In this document: positions 35,219 to 43,839 of the stretch, piece by piece
How positions within the stretch are numbered: position 1 is the stretch's first letter
Layout: each line of letters begins with the position of its first letter
Source: Bog-473 sp963743785
GTDB lineage: Bacteria; Actinomycetota; Acidimicrobiia; Acidimicrobiales; RAAP-2
Length of the DNA: 64,000 bases
Direction: 5' to 3'
NCBI GenBank assembly: GCA_963743785.1
Contig: CAVURD010000020.1
Coordinates: 124,001 to 188,000, forward strand
Translations under genes and position numbers: made by a program
Notes under the pieces: generated by a model
The model's database searches: none
What the model was told of the DNA's origin: nothing
The model's input: the letters and a program-made list of their open reading frames with translations, nothing else

Positions 35219-35989
35219 CTACGAGCTTCCGGTCGGCGTGGTCGGGGTGGTCGGGGTGGTCGTCACCGTGGCACCCGGTGGCAGTTCGAACAGCGAAGCC
35301 GGCGGCGATGTGGAGTAGCTCTGGATCTCGAAGCTGGTTGAGTCGGAGGCGACCTTGACGTACCCCAAGATGCCCTGATCGGTCGAGCAAATTGTGCTCG
35401 TGCCGACAACCCCGCCGGCGTTGAAGTCAACGCAATTCAGATTGAATCCGTTCACCGTCATGGTTGACGAGGTGACCTTGTCGCCGGCGAAGCCAGCGGC
35501 GAGGGAGAAATCTCTGAGGAACCCGATCCAGTGGGCGGGCGTGTAGAGATCGAAGAGCTGGTTCTGAGCGGCCGCGTCGGCCGTCCCTAATTTCTGGCAG
35601 GTCCACGGCACGGCAGACGAGGTCTGGGAACAAGCGAACTCGCCGGACGAATTCACCACCAGGTGCACTGGGGTGGCGGTGCCGGCCCCACCGGTCGGGG
35701 TGAGGCTGAACGCCACGCCCGTCGGGGGCTGGACCGCGTAGACAACGGTCGCTGGTGCGCTCCCGGTAGTCACGTAGGTCGCTTCGAAGGGTGTCGCTGC
35801 CCCGGATTGCAATTTGGTGTTGAAGGAATCGATGGTGGCTTTGTTACCCCGTATATCGTGCACGGTCGACTTCACCTTGTTGATGATCCCGCAGGAGTTG
35901 AACCCGACGGCACCCAACGCGAGGACCACGACGATGACTCCCGAGGTGCGGAGACGGCCAACATCGAATCGGTCGGTGCGTGTGGTCAT
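35219..35989 (-). CDS. Hypothetical membrane-anchored exported protein
   Basis: The 256-residue protein has a short cytoplasmic tail, one membrane helix (SGVIVVVLALGAVGF) followed directly by a Cys, and an extracellular domain with beta-strand-rich sequence and several more cysteines. The C-terminal tail is Thr/Pro repeats (TTPTTPTTPTG). The Cys context (FNSC) is a poor lipobox, so a transmembrane anchor is more likely than lipidation. I do not recognise the domain. GGAGG precedes ATG 35989. It is probably monocistronic, ending in the bidirectional hairpin. Confidence 0.75.
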   Translation of the reverse strand: MTTRTDRFDVGRLRTSGVIVVVLALGAVGFNSCGIINKVKSTVHDIRGNKATIDSFNTKLQSGAATPFEATYVTTGSAPATVVYAVQPPTGVAFSLTPTGGAGTATPVHLVVNSSGEFACSQTSSAVPWTCQKLGTADAAAQNQLFDLYTPAHWIGFLRDFSLAAGFAGDKVTSSTMTVNGFNLNCVDFNAGGVVGTSTICSTDQGILGYVKVASDSTSFEIQSYSTSPPASLFELPPGATVTTTPTTPTTPTGSS

Positions 35990-36148
35990 TGCCCTGCCTC
36001 CCGTGGCTGCATTGCCAAACACGTCCGTCCCTGCAGCCTCCGGCGCTGAGAATACGAGGTCGTGGGCCTCCCGGGGCGGATCCCGAGGCCACGCGGGTGG
36101 CAGACTTCGGCTCGACCTGCGCCGACTCCGAATGCCGTCGTCTCTGCG

Positions 36149-36874
36149 TCAGCCCCTGGCGGCCAGATTCCGGTCGAACCACCTCAGGGTGCGATCCCAG
36201 CCATCAGCGGCCGCCGCCTCGTTGAAGACAGCCGGCCGGTCGTTGCAGTTGAATCCATGTTGGGCTTCGGCGTAGCGGACGATCTCGGTGTCCACGGCTG
36301 CACCCGAAGCGACCTGCCGCAGTTGTTCCACGTCACGTGGGGGTATGCCCTGGTCGAGATCGCCATAGAGTCCGAGCCAGGGGGCTTTCAGGTCCGGGGC
36401 CAGGTCCACCAGGGGAGGAAGGCCGAACCGCTCGGTGGTGACGCCCCCACCGTAGAAGGTCACGGCGGCACCGATCGCCCGCATGGTCGCGGCGTAGAAG
36501 GCCACGCCGCCGCCCATGCAGAATCCGACGATACCGGTGCGCTCCGCCGGGAAGCCGGCGGCCTCGAGGTGGTCGAACGTGGCGTTGAGATCATCGGTGA
36601 TTCCCTCGGCCGTGAGCTGGCCCATGGCGGGCATCACCGATTCGAGGTCGTCATAGGCGAACATCGGAGCCCCCTGACGGTGAAAGAAGGACGGTGCGAC
36701 GGCATGCCACCCAGCCGCGGCAAGTCGATCGACGATGTGCTCAATATGCGCGGTGACCCCGAAGGCCTCCTGGACCACCACCACGGCGCCGTCGGCGCCC
36801 CCATCCGGTGACGATTCGTAGGCGGACATCGGACCGTCGGGCGTGGTGATCGTGACGTGCGCGCTGGTGCTCAT
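36149..36874 (-). CDS. Dienelactone hydrolase family protein
   Basis: The 241-residue alpha/beta hydrolase carries the dienelactone hydrolase signature: VVVQEAFG with Glu36, GFCMGG with the Cys119 nucleophile, YGDLDQGIP with the acidic residue near 172-174, and QHGFNC with His206. Such enzymes open enol-lactones in chloroaromatic degradation or act on related esters. GGAG precedes ATG 36874. It lies 83 bases behind the MFS exporter on the same strand, with a 13-bp tandem repeat in between, and may share its regulated promoter. Confidence 0.9.
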   Translation of the reverse strand: MSTSAHVTITTPDGPMSAYESSPDGGADGAVVVVQEAFGVTAHIEHIVDRLAAAGWHAVAPSFFHRQGAPMFAYDDLESVMPAMGQLTAEGITDDLNATFDHLEAAGFPAERTGIVGFCMGGGVAFYAATMRAIGAAVTFYGGGVTTERFGLPPLVDLAPDLKAPWLGLYGDLDQGIPPRDVEQLRQVASGAAVDTEIVRYAEAQHGFNCNDRPAVFNEAAAADGWDRTLRWFDRNLAARG

Positions 36875-36908
36875 TGATGGACTCCATTCGATGTCATTGG
36901 TTCCACTG

Positions 36909-36934
36909 GGCGGTGGGTAGTGGCGGTGGGTAGT
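36909..36934. repeat. Tandem 13-bp repeat (GGCGGTGGGTAGT x2)
   Basis: Two exact head-to-tail copies lie between the MFS exporter and dienelactone hydrolase genes, followed by further GGTGGGTGGT sequence. It belongs to the set of GC-rich intergenic minisatellites in this window. Confidence 0.8.
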
Positions 36935-36957
36935 TGGTGGGTGGTGCTCGGTGCTCC

Positions 36958-38793
36958 TCAGTGGTTCCCGTCTCGGGCCGTCGTCGTGCCACTGGCCCCC
37001 GTCAGGACGGCGCCCGTGACGGGGCTCCCTTCGACGGCCTCTGTCGGCCTTTCGCCCGCCTTCGTCACCGAGGACGGTTCGACGTAGACGTAACGGCCTC
37101 CCCGCATCCACGATGCGCCGGCGGCCACCAGGCTGGCCAAGATGGCGAAGTCGAAGGCCGCATCGAGTCCGGCTTTGAACGGTGCGGTGATCAAGCCCGG
37201 GAAGAAGCTGCGCCCGGTCAGGATCGCCTGCTGTTGCGCTGGCAGGTGCGAAAGGACGCCACTGCCGATCAAGTGCTGCACCGGGTCGTAGCCGAGGAAC
37301 GCGGCGAAGAGCGTGGAAACGGGAGGCAGGTGGGCGGCGCGTTGTGCCGCAGCGGCCGGTACGCCGTGCTCGGTCAGTCCGTGGAAGAGGCTCTGGGGCA
37401 GGGACGAGGACAGACCCACAATCATCAGGCTGAAGAAAATCCCGATAGAGACGACTTGGGCGGAGTTCTGGAAGGTCGTGTTCATACCCGATCCGGCCCC
37501 TCGATGCTGCGGGGGGAGGCTGTTCATCACCCCGGTCCGGTTGGGGGAGCCGAAAGAGGCCATGGACAGGCCGGCAAAGAACAGCAGCAGGCCGAAGACC
37601 CAGTAGGGGAAGTCGACGGGCAGCAGTTCGAGGAGGAAGAAGGCCAGGGCGGCGCAGAGCATGCCACCGGTGGCGAAGGGGCGGGCGCCGTACTTGTCCG
37701 AGAGGATGCCCGAGATTGGCCCGGCGATCAAGAGGCCGACGGTGAGGGGGATCATGGCAATGCCCGCCCACAGGGGAGTCACCGTGAAGGCGTACCCGTG
37801 CAGGGGCAACCAGATCCCCTGGAGCCAGATGATGAGCATGAACATCAGGCCGCCCCGGCTCAAGGCCGCCAGAAAGCTGGCCAGGACACCGCTGGTGAAG
37901 GCCCGGATCTTGAAGAGCTGCAGCCGGAACATCGGATCGGCCACTTTGGTCTCGATCACGCAAAAGGCGATCAGGAAGGCCACTCCGAGACCCAGGCATC
38001 CGAGCACCAGCGGGCTGGTCCAGCCCATGGCGTGGGTCCCGTAGGGCTCAATGCCGTAGGTAATGCCCACCATGATCAGGATGAGACCGGTGGCGAACGT
38101 GATGTTGCCGGGCCAGTCGATTCGAGCCGGTTGCCGTTGGCCGAGCTCCCGCAGTCTGAGATATCCCCACACGGTGGCGAACAGTCCGATGGGCACGGAT
38201 ACCAGGAAGATGAGCCGCCAATTGATCGGCGCCAGGATTCCCCCCAGGATCAGCCCGATGAAGGTACCGCTGAACGCCGCGGCCTGGTTGACCCCCAGCG
38301 CCATGCCGCGCTGATTGACCGGGAAGGCATCGGTCAATATCGCGGCCGAGTTCGCCATCAGCATGGCCGCGCCCACCCCCTGGAATATGCGCATGGTGAT
38401 CAGCCAGATGCCGGCGGCATGCCCGGTGAAAGGCGTCACGCTCAGCAGGAGGGAGAAGAAAGTGAAGACGGCAAACCCGAGGTTGTACATTCGGACCCGG
38501 CCGTAGATGTCGCCCATCCGCCCCAACGTCACCACCAGGACGCTGGTGGTGACCAAGAATCCGAGGATCATCCAGAGGAGGTAGAAGCTGTTCCCCGCCT
38601 GCAGTGGGTCAAGCCCGATCCCTCGAAAGATGTCCGGCAGCGCAATGAGCACGATGGTGCCGTCGATGGTTGCCATGAGCATGCCCAGGGTTGAGATGAA
38701 CAGGGCGACCCATTTGTAGTTGTCACCGACCGGTCCCTTGAGGTCGGCACCTCTCAGAGTTGGGCGTCGTAGCGAAGGATCGGCAGTCGTCAT
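36958..38793 (-). CDS. MFS transporter, DHA2 (EmrB/QacA) type, 14 helices
   Basis: The 611-residue protein has about 14 membrane helices and the MFS motif A as GRMGDIYGRVR after helix 2. An acidic residue in helix 1 (MATIDGTIVLIALP) is the DHA2 drug/proton antiporter signature. A hydrophilic C-terminal tail of about 60 residues follows the last helix. It probably exports a drug, lipid or aromatic compound. A palindrome TAACGT-N8-ACGTTA lies 16 bases upstream of the ATG, so expression is probably repressed by a TetR- or MarR-type protein. Dienelactone hydrolase follows on the same strand. Confidence 0.9.
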   Translation of the reverse strand: MTTADPSLRRPTLRGADLKGPVGDNYKWVALFISTLGMLMATIDGTIVLIALPDIFRGIGLDPLQAGNSFYLLWMILGFLVTTSVLVVTLGRMGDIYGRVRMYNLGFAVFTFFSLLLSVTPFTGHAAGIWLITMRIFQGVGAAMLMANSAAILTDAFPVNQRGMALGVNQAAAFSGTFIGLILGGILAPINWRLIFLVSVPIGLFATVWGYLRLRELGQRQPARIDWPGNITFATGLILIMVGITYGIEPYGTHAMGWTSPLVLGCLGLGVAFLIAFCVIETKVADPMFRLQLFKIRAFTSGVLASFLAALSRGGLMFMLIIWLQGIWLPLHGYAFTVTPLWAGIAMIPLTVGLLIAGPISGILSDKYGARPFATGGMLCAALAFFLLELLPVDFPYWVFGLLLFFAGLSMASFGSPNRTGVMNSLPPQHRGAGSGMNTTFQNSAQVVSIGIFFSLMIVGLSSSLPQSLFHGLTEHGVPAAAAQRAAHLPPVSTLFAAFLGYDPVQHLIGSGVLSHLPAQQQAILTGRSFFPGLITAPFKAGLDAAFDFAILASLVAAGASWMRGGRYVYVEPSSVTKAGERPTEAVEGSPVTGAVLTGASGTTTARDGNH

Positions 38794-38809
38794 CGGTGCA
38801 GTGGCTTCA

Positions 38810-38829
38810 TAACGTTCACGTATACGTTA
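38810..38829. promoter_or_regulatory. Operator-like palindrome TAACGT-N8-ACGTTA
   Basis: Perfect 6-bp arms lie 8 bases apart, immediately upstream of the MFS exporter start. The arm spacing equals that of the site in front of the mutase gene at 40954. The cognate regulator is not certain; the MarR gene at 40984 is the nearest candidate. Confidence 0.55.
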
Positions 38830-38902
38830 AAGATAACCCGTGGCGAGACACTCCGTTCGCGGTGAGTGCATGGCACTGCGGCCCGGGAGACCCGGGCTCA
38901 GG

Positions 38903-39316
38903 TCACCGGTGGGCCGCTCCGGCGGCTGCGGTCTTGACGGTGGCCACGACGTCCTCGTTGGAAACCCCTGGTCCCAGGACGGCGGCGATGCCGGCCGCCT
39001 TGAGAAGCGGGATGTCCGCCGGGGGAACGATGCCCCCGACCACAACCGGCGTGTCAAGGCCGGCCGCCCGCAGTGAGTCGACAACGGCCGGCGCCAAGGT
39101 GAGGTGGGCGCCGTTGTGCATGGACACACCGACGAGATCGACGTCCTCCTCGATGGTCATGGCGGTGATGGCCTCCGGCGATTGCCGGAGGCCGGCGTAA
39201 ATGACCTCACAGCCGGCGTCGCGCAGGATCCGCGCCACGATCCGCAAGCCTCGGTCATGACCGTCCAGTCCCACCTTGGCCACGAGAACCCGGAGGGGCC
39301 GCTCTTCGCTCGTCAC
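38903..39316 (-). CDS. icmB: B12-binding small subunit of acyl-CoA mutase (IcmB/HcmB-like)
   Basis: The 137-residue protein is the cobalamin-binding domain of the methylmalonyl-CoA mutase superfamily. It has the base-off B12 motif DGHDRG (D-x-H-x-x-G) near residue 18, SMHNGAH and a late GGIVP. As a stand-alone subunit its length matches IcmB/HcmB (about 136). The GTG start overlaps the large-subunit stop (GTGA). It pairs with the catalytic subunit upstream to form the coenzyme-B12 carbon-skeleton mutase. Confidence 0.93.
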   Translation of the reverse strand: MTSEERPLRVLVAKVGLDGHDRGLRIVARILRDAGCEVIYAGLRQSPEAITAMTIEEDVDLVGVSMHNGAHLTLAPAVVDSLRAAGLDTPVVVGGIVPPADIPLLKAAGIAAVLGPGVSNEDVVATVKTAAAGAAHR

Positions 39317-40942
39317 ACGACGCTGTGCTCATACCAGGTGCCGAAGACCGATTCGAGCGCGCGCATCGATTCGCCGATGGTGACCTGGCTGGACGCGGCG
39401 TCGATGAGGGCCGGCATGAGGTTGATGGTCGGATCGGCCGCCTCGGTACGGATCCGGCCCAGGGCGCGGCGGACGGCGTCATCATCGCGGTCCTGTTTCA
39501 CCGCGGCCAAGGACGCCAGCTGCAGTGTCTCGACCTCCGGGTCGATGGAGAGGGTCGGGGGCGGGCTCGATTCACCGTCGACGTAGCCGTTCACCCCGAC
39601 CTGGATCCACTCGCCCGAGGCGATCTTGGATTGGAATTGGTAGGCCGCGTCGGCGATCTCGGCGACGAACCACCCGTTCTCGATACAGGCAATGGTCCCG
39701 TCCAGCATGGATCCGGAGCCCGCCTTCTCGATGTGGGCAAAGATGCTCTCGGCCTCGCTCTCCAATTCGTCGGTGAGCGACTCGACGAACCACGATCCAC
39801 CCAGCGGGTCAGCCACATGGACCACGCCGGTCTCTTCGGCAATGACCTGCTGCGTGCGCAGCGCCAGGCGGGCCGCATGCTCAGTCGGGAGTGCCAGTGC
39901 TTCGTCGAAGGCATCGGTGTGCAGGCTCTGGGTACCACCCAACACACCGGCCAGTGCTTCGATCGCCACGCGCACCAGGTTGACCTCGGGCTGCTGCGCC
40001 GTCAGGGAGACCCCGGCGGTCTGGGTGTGGAAACGCAGTTGGAGCGAACGCCCGTCGGAGGCGCCATAGCGGTCGCGGAGCCAGTGGGCCCAGATACGCC
40101 GTGCCGCTCGGAACTTGGCTATCTCCTCGAAGAAGTCCATGTGGGCGTTGAAGAAGAAGGAAAGACGAGGGGCGAACTCGTCGACCATCATCCCGGCGGC
40201 GAGGGCCGCTTCGACGTAGGCAAATCCATTCCCCAACGTGAAGGCCAACTCCTGGGCCGCCGTCGAGCCGGCCTCGCGGATGTGGTAGCCCGAAATGGAC
40301 ACCGGGTGCCAGCGAGGGAGTTCGGCTGAGGCGAAGCGCAGGACGTCGGTCACCAGGCGGACGCTGGGCCGGGGTGGGAAGACGAACTCCTTCTGGGCCT
40401 GATATTCCTTCAAGATATCGTTCTGAATTCGTGCCCGAGAGACGGGCGCGATCCACGCCCGTCTGGTCGGCCACGCCGACATACATGGCCAGGATCGCCG
40501 CGGCGGGGGAGTTGATGGTCATCGAGGTGCTCACGGTGCCCAGATCGATGCCCGAGAAGAGCGTCGCCATGTCGGCCAGCGTGTCCACGGCGACTCCGGC
40601 CCGACCGACCTCTCCCTTGGCCAGAGGATCATCGGAGTCGCGCCCGAGCAAGGTGGGCATGTCAAAGGCGGTGGAGAGGCCGTCGCCGCCGGAGCGCAGC
40701 AGCTCCTTGAAGCGACCGTTGGTGTCTCCCGCCGTGCCGAAGCCGGCGAACTGGCGCATCGTCCAGAGTCGGGAGCGGTACATGGAGGCGTACGGACCCC
40801 GGGTGTACGGCCATTGTCCGGGCAACTCCGCTTCGTCAGGCCCGTAGACGGGTTGGAGCGGCACACCCGACATCGTCTCGAACCGGGCCGTCCGCCGCGG
40901 CGATCGATCGAAGACGTCCTGCCATGCCGCTCTGTCACCCAT
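39313..40942 (-). pseudogene. icmA: Acyl-CoA mutase large subunit, isobutyryl-CoA-mutase-like, one-base frameshift
   Basis: The catalytic subunit of a B12 mutase (about 542 residues when repaired) is split into two frames. The first runs MGDRAAW through RARLSGT; after one extra A in ACGAATTCAG (plus-strand 40428-40429) the second continues IQNDILKEY to the stop. Both halves are otherwise intact, including SISGYH, FHTQTAGVSLTAQ and HADP-type motifs. Specificity residues are Phe65 in RQFAGF (Tyr in methylmalonyl-CoA mutase) and Gln183 (Arg in that enzyme), a pair described for isobutyryl-CoA mutase. The start codon is ATG 40942, with TAATAT 8 bases upstream (leaderless type). A sequencing or assembly indel is more likely than decay. 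Confidence 0.85.
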
Positions 40943-40950
40943 AGGTCGCC

Positions 40951-40973
40951 ATATTACTTCAACGTCAAAGTAA
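40951..40973 (-). promoter_or_regulatory. Promoter/operator of the mutase operon: TTACTT-N8-AAGTAA over a TAATAT -10 box
   Basis: Arms TTACTT (40954-40959) and AAGTAA (40968-40973) form a perfect palindrome overlapping the minus-strand TAATAT (40956-40951), which lies 8 bases before the mutase ATG. Repressor binding here would block the -10 box. The MarR gene ends 11 bases away and is the obvious regulator. Confidence 0.6.
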
Positions 40974-40983
40974 GTAAAACCTC

Positions 40984-41493
40984 CTAGGCGAAATCCCCTG
41001 CCGCCTGGCGCAGTCGGCTCAGGGCACCGAACAACGTCTGTAACGCGGGTCCGTCCAGGCCCACGTCGGTGAAGACCCGCGCATTCATGAGCTCGGTGGC
41101 CCTTCGGGCCAGACGACGGCCCGGCTCGGTCAGGGCGGCCAAGGTGCCCCGTCCGTCTTGGGGGTTGGGGCGTCGTTCGACCAGACCTTGCGACTCGAGT
41201 CGATTGACCGCGTTCGTCACGCTGGCCGCATTGACCTGCAGGCGTTCGCCGATGATGCCGAGGGGCAGATGTCCGAGCTTTGAGAACGAAAGAAGCATGA
41301 GCACCTCGTAGCGAGCAAAGGTGAGCTCGAGCGGCCGCAGTGTCGCGTCCGCGCGCGACAAGAACACTTGCTGGAGCCTCATGATGGATGTGACCACCGC
41401 CATGGCCGGTGCCTGGGTCCCCCACCCCTGGGTTTCCCATTGTCGTCGGGCTTCGACAATGGGATCGAACGGCAACTGGCGTCGCTCGGGCAC
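40984..41493 (-). CDS. MarR-family transcriptional regulator
   Basis: The 169-residue protein has the MarR winged helix: LELTFARYEVLMLL, then GERLQVNAASVTNAVNRLESQGLVERRPNPQDGRGTLAALTEPGRRL, with the conserved wing Asp-x-Arg. MarR proteins bind short palindromes and respond to small, often CoA-linked or aromatic ligands. It sits directly upstream of the mutase pair on the same strand, with a palindromic operator in between. GTG 41493 lies 6 bases after TAGCGT, suggesting a leaderless transcript. Confidence 0.92.
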   Translation of the reverse strand: MPERRQLPFDPIVEARRQWETQGWGTQAPAMAVVTSIMRLQQVFLSRADATLRPLELTFARYEVLMLLSFSKLGHLPLGIIGERLQVNAASVTNAVNRLESQGLVERRPNPQDGRGTLAALTEPGRRLARRATELMNARVFTDVGLDGPALQTLFGALSRLRQAAGDFA

Positions 41494-41499
41494 GCCTGC

Positions 41500-41505
41500 A
41501 CGCTA
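41500..41505 (-). promoter_or_regulatory. Probable -10 element (TAGCGT) of leaderless marR transcript
   Basis: On the minus strand TAGCGT ends 6 bases before the GTG of the MarR gene, and no ribosome site is seen between them. The same hexamer with a 7-base spacer precedes the aldo/keto reductase. Confidence 0.45.
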
Positions 41506-42021
41506 GCAATCTTGATCGGGCGGATCGGGCGGATCGGCGGACAATCGTGCCGAGCACACGCGCCAGTGGTCGGTGACCGCCCACGCGTGCTGCACCGGAC
41601 CCTTCGGACGTGGGGCCACGACGCACCTACCCCGACCGAGCCGATGGAATTCGCGCGACATGGTCCGGTCCGTGATGGATCGGACGATGTGATCGGCTCC
41701 CGTTCGGTTCGGACTGCGGCACCAACGCCCGAGACTGACGCCAGCGTGGCGGCGGACCGCCCACTCGGGATCGGACCTATCGGTCTCGAGTGCTCCTTCT
41801 GACGTATGCCGGTGCGGTGTCTCAGCGACCAGGCTGACGGCGCCGTGGTACTGCAACCGCCATAGGGGGTGGCCCGCCTGGACGTTCAGGCGGAAGAAAC
41901 CGGGGTGACCCTCGTTACCGTGAGGACGAGCGGACGGGCTCCTTGCGGGCCACGAGGTTGGAGGCGTTACATGGTGGTCGGACTGATCGGAACCTTCGAG
42001 GCTGAACGGAGACAACGAACC
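41506..42021. other. Gap without a convincing gene
   Basis: About 500 bases contain only frames of unnatural composition on both strands. A 9-bp tandem (GATCGGGCG twice, then GATCGGCGG, 41514-41540) lies near the MarR promoter. Nothing else is recognised. Confidence 0.5.
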
Positions 42022-42255
42022 ATGGCGGAGGATCAATGCGCCGACGCCCTCCGGCGATATTGGGCCGCCGTCAAAGAGGCGGAGGCAACAATTTCCCCGT
42101 TTCTCAGCGAGGGGTCGTCCCCCTCGGCCGAGCAACGTGACATCATCGCCCATGTTGTCCACCGAGTCCGCGTAGCCGAAGATGCGTATTTCGCCGCCCT
42201 CCGGACCGCGGGCCATGCCGTCCCGCAGCCGATGTGGCGGGCCGAACAACGCTGA
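42022..42255 (+). CDS. Small hypothetical helical protein
   Basis: This 77-residue frame (MAEDQCADALRRYW...) has high-GC third positions, an amphipathic helical composition with no low complexity, and GGAGA nine bases before the ATG. Two helices are predicted (DALRRYWAAVKEAEATI and DIIAHVVHRVRVAEDAYFAALR). I know no family. A longer start at 41971 is possible. It converges with the Rpf-like gene, separated by a terminator hairpin. Confidence 0.5.
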   Translation: MAEDQCADALRRYWAAVKEAEATISPFLSEGSSPSAEQRDIIAHVVHRVRVAEDAYFAALRTAGHAVPQPMWRAEQR

Positions 42256-42367
42256 GCGCCGTTTCCGCGGGCGAAGGTCGGACGAATTCATGGAGCGGGT
42301 TTCCGCCTGACGGAACGTACCGCACCTGAACCCGACCAAGAATCCACCGACGTTGGCCGACGACAAC

Positions 42368-42388
42368 GACGCCGTGTCTATCGGCGTC
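42368..42388 (-). terminator. Terminator hairpin after the Rpf-like gene
   Basis: GACGCCG and CGGCGTC form a perfect 7-bp stem with a 7-base loop that begins at the stop codon of the minus-strand Rpf-like gene and lies between it and a convergent small gene. Confidence 0.6.
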
Positions 42389-43467
42389 TATTGGCTACAG
42401 CGGTCTCCCAGCCATGGTTGCTCGCCATCAAGGGCATAGAGGGCAACGGCAACGGTGTCCTGGTCAGCCTTCGACGTGGTGTTGGGGGGAACGCCCACGA
42501 GGCCGGGGAGGCCAGCCGCTTGGGCGGCCAGGTTCCACGTCGGTTGGCTGAATTGGAATGCCCCCATATAGAGCCCGTCCGGGGACACTGCTCCATAGTC
42601 GCCCCCAGATTCCGCTTGCACCACGCACTGCAGGAATGCGTTGAGGACCGGGTCAGTCGCGGCCCCTCCGGTTGCGGTTGGAGTTGCGGCGGGTGGCGAA
42701 GCGCTCGAGGTGGGTTGGCTCGCCGCCGGTGGGGGGACCGCAGCCCGCTGGGCGGCGGCCACTGCCGCGCTTGCCGCGGCGGACTGAGCAGCAGCTTGCT
42801 GCGCCACGGCCACGGCTAGCTGTCCGGTCACCTGGGCTTGGGCCGACTCCATTTTGCTCTCGGTGTCGTTGGCGAGCGACAGGGAGGTCGCTTGCGTGCT
42901 CTGTGCCAGGCGGTCTTGTGTCTGCTGTTGTTGCAGCGCTGCCTCATGACCTTGGAGCGTGTGCTGCGCGGTGTGAAGTTGGTCCAATGCCTCGGTCAGA
43001 TTGCCGACCGCGATGGTGGTGTACTCGCCCGCCGCCTGTACCGTCGACTCGTTGCTCGCAAACACCCCCGCGTTGGAGGTCGAGGATTCACTATCGCCGA
43101 AGACATACGACGCGATGGCGAGATGGCGGACCAGCAGGACCTTGGACATGACCTGGCGCCTGTCGCTCCCGATCTGCTGTTGGGTCTGCGCGATGTCCCG
43201 GGCGTCGGACGCCACTTTTTCCGATGCCACCGAATACTGTTGCTGGTAGCCGCCGATCTGTAACTGCTCTTGAACCAGTTCCTGCGAGATTTCCTTGGCT
43301 TGTGCGTTGAGAGTACCGACTTGATCAGCGTGGGCGGGTTCGGATGCCAGGACGGTCGGCAGTGAGACGGTGGCGACAACGGTCGCCGATACGAGAGCCG
43401 AACCGACGAATCCACGGAGTTGTCCCGCGATTGCTCCCCTGGTCGGAGCTAACCGAGTGCGTAACAC
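42388..43467 (-). CDS. Secreted coiled-coil protein with Rpf/transglycosylase-like domain
   Basis: The 359-residue protein has a signal peptide (about 20-47, ending AHA), a Gln-rich coiled coil (50-115 and 155-245) like that of NlpC/RipA-type wall proteins, a Pro/Ser/Ala linker, and a C-terminal domain (about 270-355). The latter has FLQCVVQAESGGDYGAV and GAFQFSQPTWNLAA, matching the resuscitation-promoting-factor/transglycosylase family with likely catalytic Glu286. It probably cleaves peptidoglycan during growth or resuscitation. GTG 43467 is used; a TAATTT box 9 bases upstream suggests little or no leader. A hairpin follows the stop. Confidence 0.88.
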   Translation of the reverse strand: MLRTRLAPTRGAIAGQLRGFVGSALVSATVVATVSLPTVLASEPAHADQVGTLNAQAKEISQELVQEQLQIGGYQQQYSVASEKVASDARDIAQTQQQIGSDRRQVMSKVLLVRHLAIASYVFGDSESSTSNAGVFASNESTVQAAGEYTTIAVGNLTEALDQLHTAQHTLQGHEAALQQQQTQDRLAQSTQATSLSLANDTESKMESAQAQVTGQLAVAVAQQAAAQSAAASAAVAAAQRAAVPPPAASQPTSSASPPAATPTATGGAATDPVLNAFLQCVVQAESGGDYGAVSPDGLYMGAFQFSQPTWNLAAQAAGLPGLVGVPPNTTSKADQDTVAVALYALDGEQPWLGDRCSQ

Positions 43468-43537
43468 AACGATGTAAAATTAGCGGCCATTGCCATCACC
43501 CACAAGGCACCGGCGCCGCCAGGCACGCATCGACGAG

Positions 43538-43551
43538 GAAATGGTCATTTC
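43538..43551. promoter_or_regulatory. Inverted repeat GAAATG-GT-CATTTC upstream of Rpf-like gene
   Basis: Perfect 6-bp arms with a 2-base centre lie 71 bases upstream of the Rpf-like GTG, in an AT-richer pocket of a GC-rich genome. It could be an operator; no regulator is identified. Confidence 0.35.
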
Positions 43552-43627
43552 ATTTGCAATTTCGCCGGGATTTCGTGTGCTGATCGATCGGCGGACGGGT
43601 TCTTCTCCTGAGTGCGGCCGACGCCGC

Positions 43628-43660
43628 CACACCGCTGCGCGCTAAGCGGGTAGCGGTGTG
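43628..43660 (-). terminator. Stem-loop (9-bp stem) downstream of the esterase gene
   Basis: CACACCGCT (43628-43636) pairs perfectly with AGCGGTGTG (43652-43660) around a 15-base loop. It lies about 180 bases after the minus-strand esterase stop and before the Rpf-like promoter, so it probably terminates that transcript. Confidence 0.5.
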
Positions 43661-43839
43661 TTGTTACCTCGCGGCGGCTACCGCGGTGGGGGAGCTCGCG
43701 GCCGCCGTCGTTGGGGCCAGGTTCTCTTGTTGGGCCATGATTCCCGCCTGCTCCACTTGCAGATCAGATGGGTCGATGGCCAGCGGCCCGCCGGCCACCG
43801 GAACCTGCCACACGTGGTTCGCTGGACACGGCGGATCCG

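Larger units (their letters stand above)
43468..43839. other. Gap with promoter of the Rpf-like gene and a strong hairpin
   Basis: This 372-base stretch holds the Rpf-like promoter side, a 14-bp inverted repeat at 43538-43551 and a 9-bp stem-loop at 43628-43660. A 68-codon minus frame (43870-43664) overlaps the end of the esterase gene, but support for it is weak. Confidence 0.5.

Noticed and set aside
36875..37999. N-terminal extension of the dienelactone hydrolase into the exporter gene
   Set aside because: The frame is open by chance; the hydrolase family starts at ATG 36874 with a ribosome site, and the extension is Arg/Pro-rich.
36934..38694. Long plus-strand frame opposite the MFS exporter
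   Set aside because: Composition is Gln/Glu/Gly-rich and unnatural, while the minus strand encodes a clear 14-helix transporter.
41503..42366. Minus-strand frame in the gap right of marR
   Set aside because: Unnatural Arg/Ser/Pro/His composition, no domain and no ribosome site.
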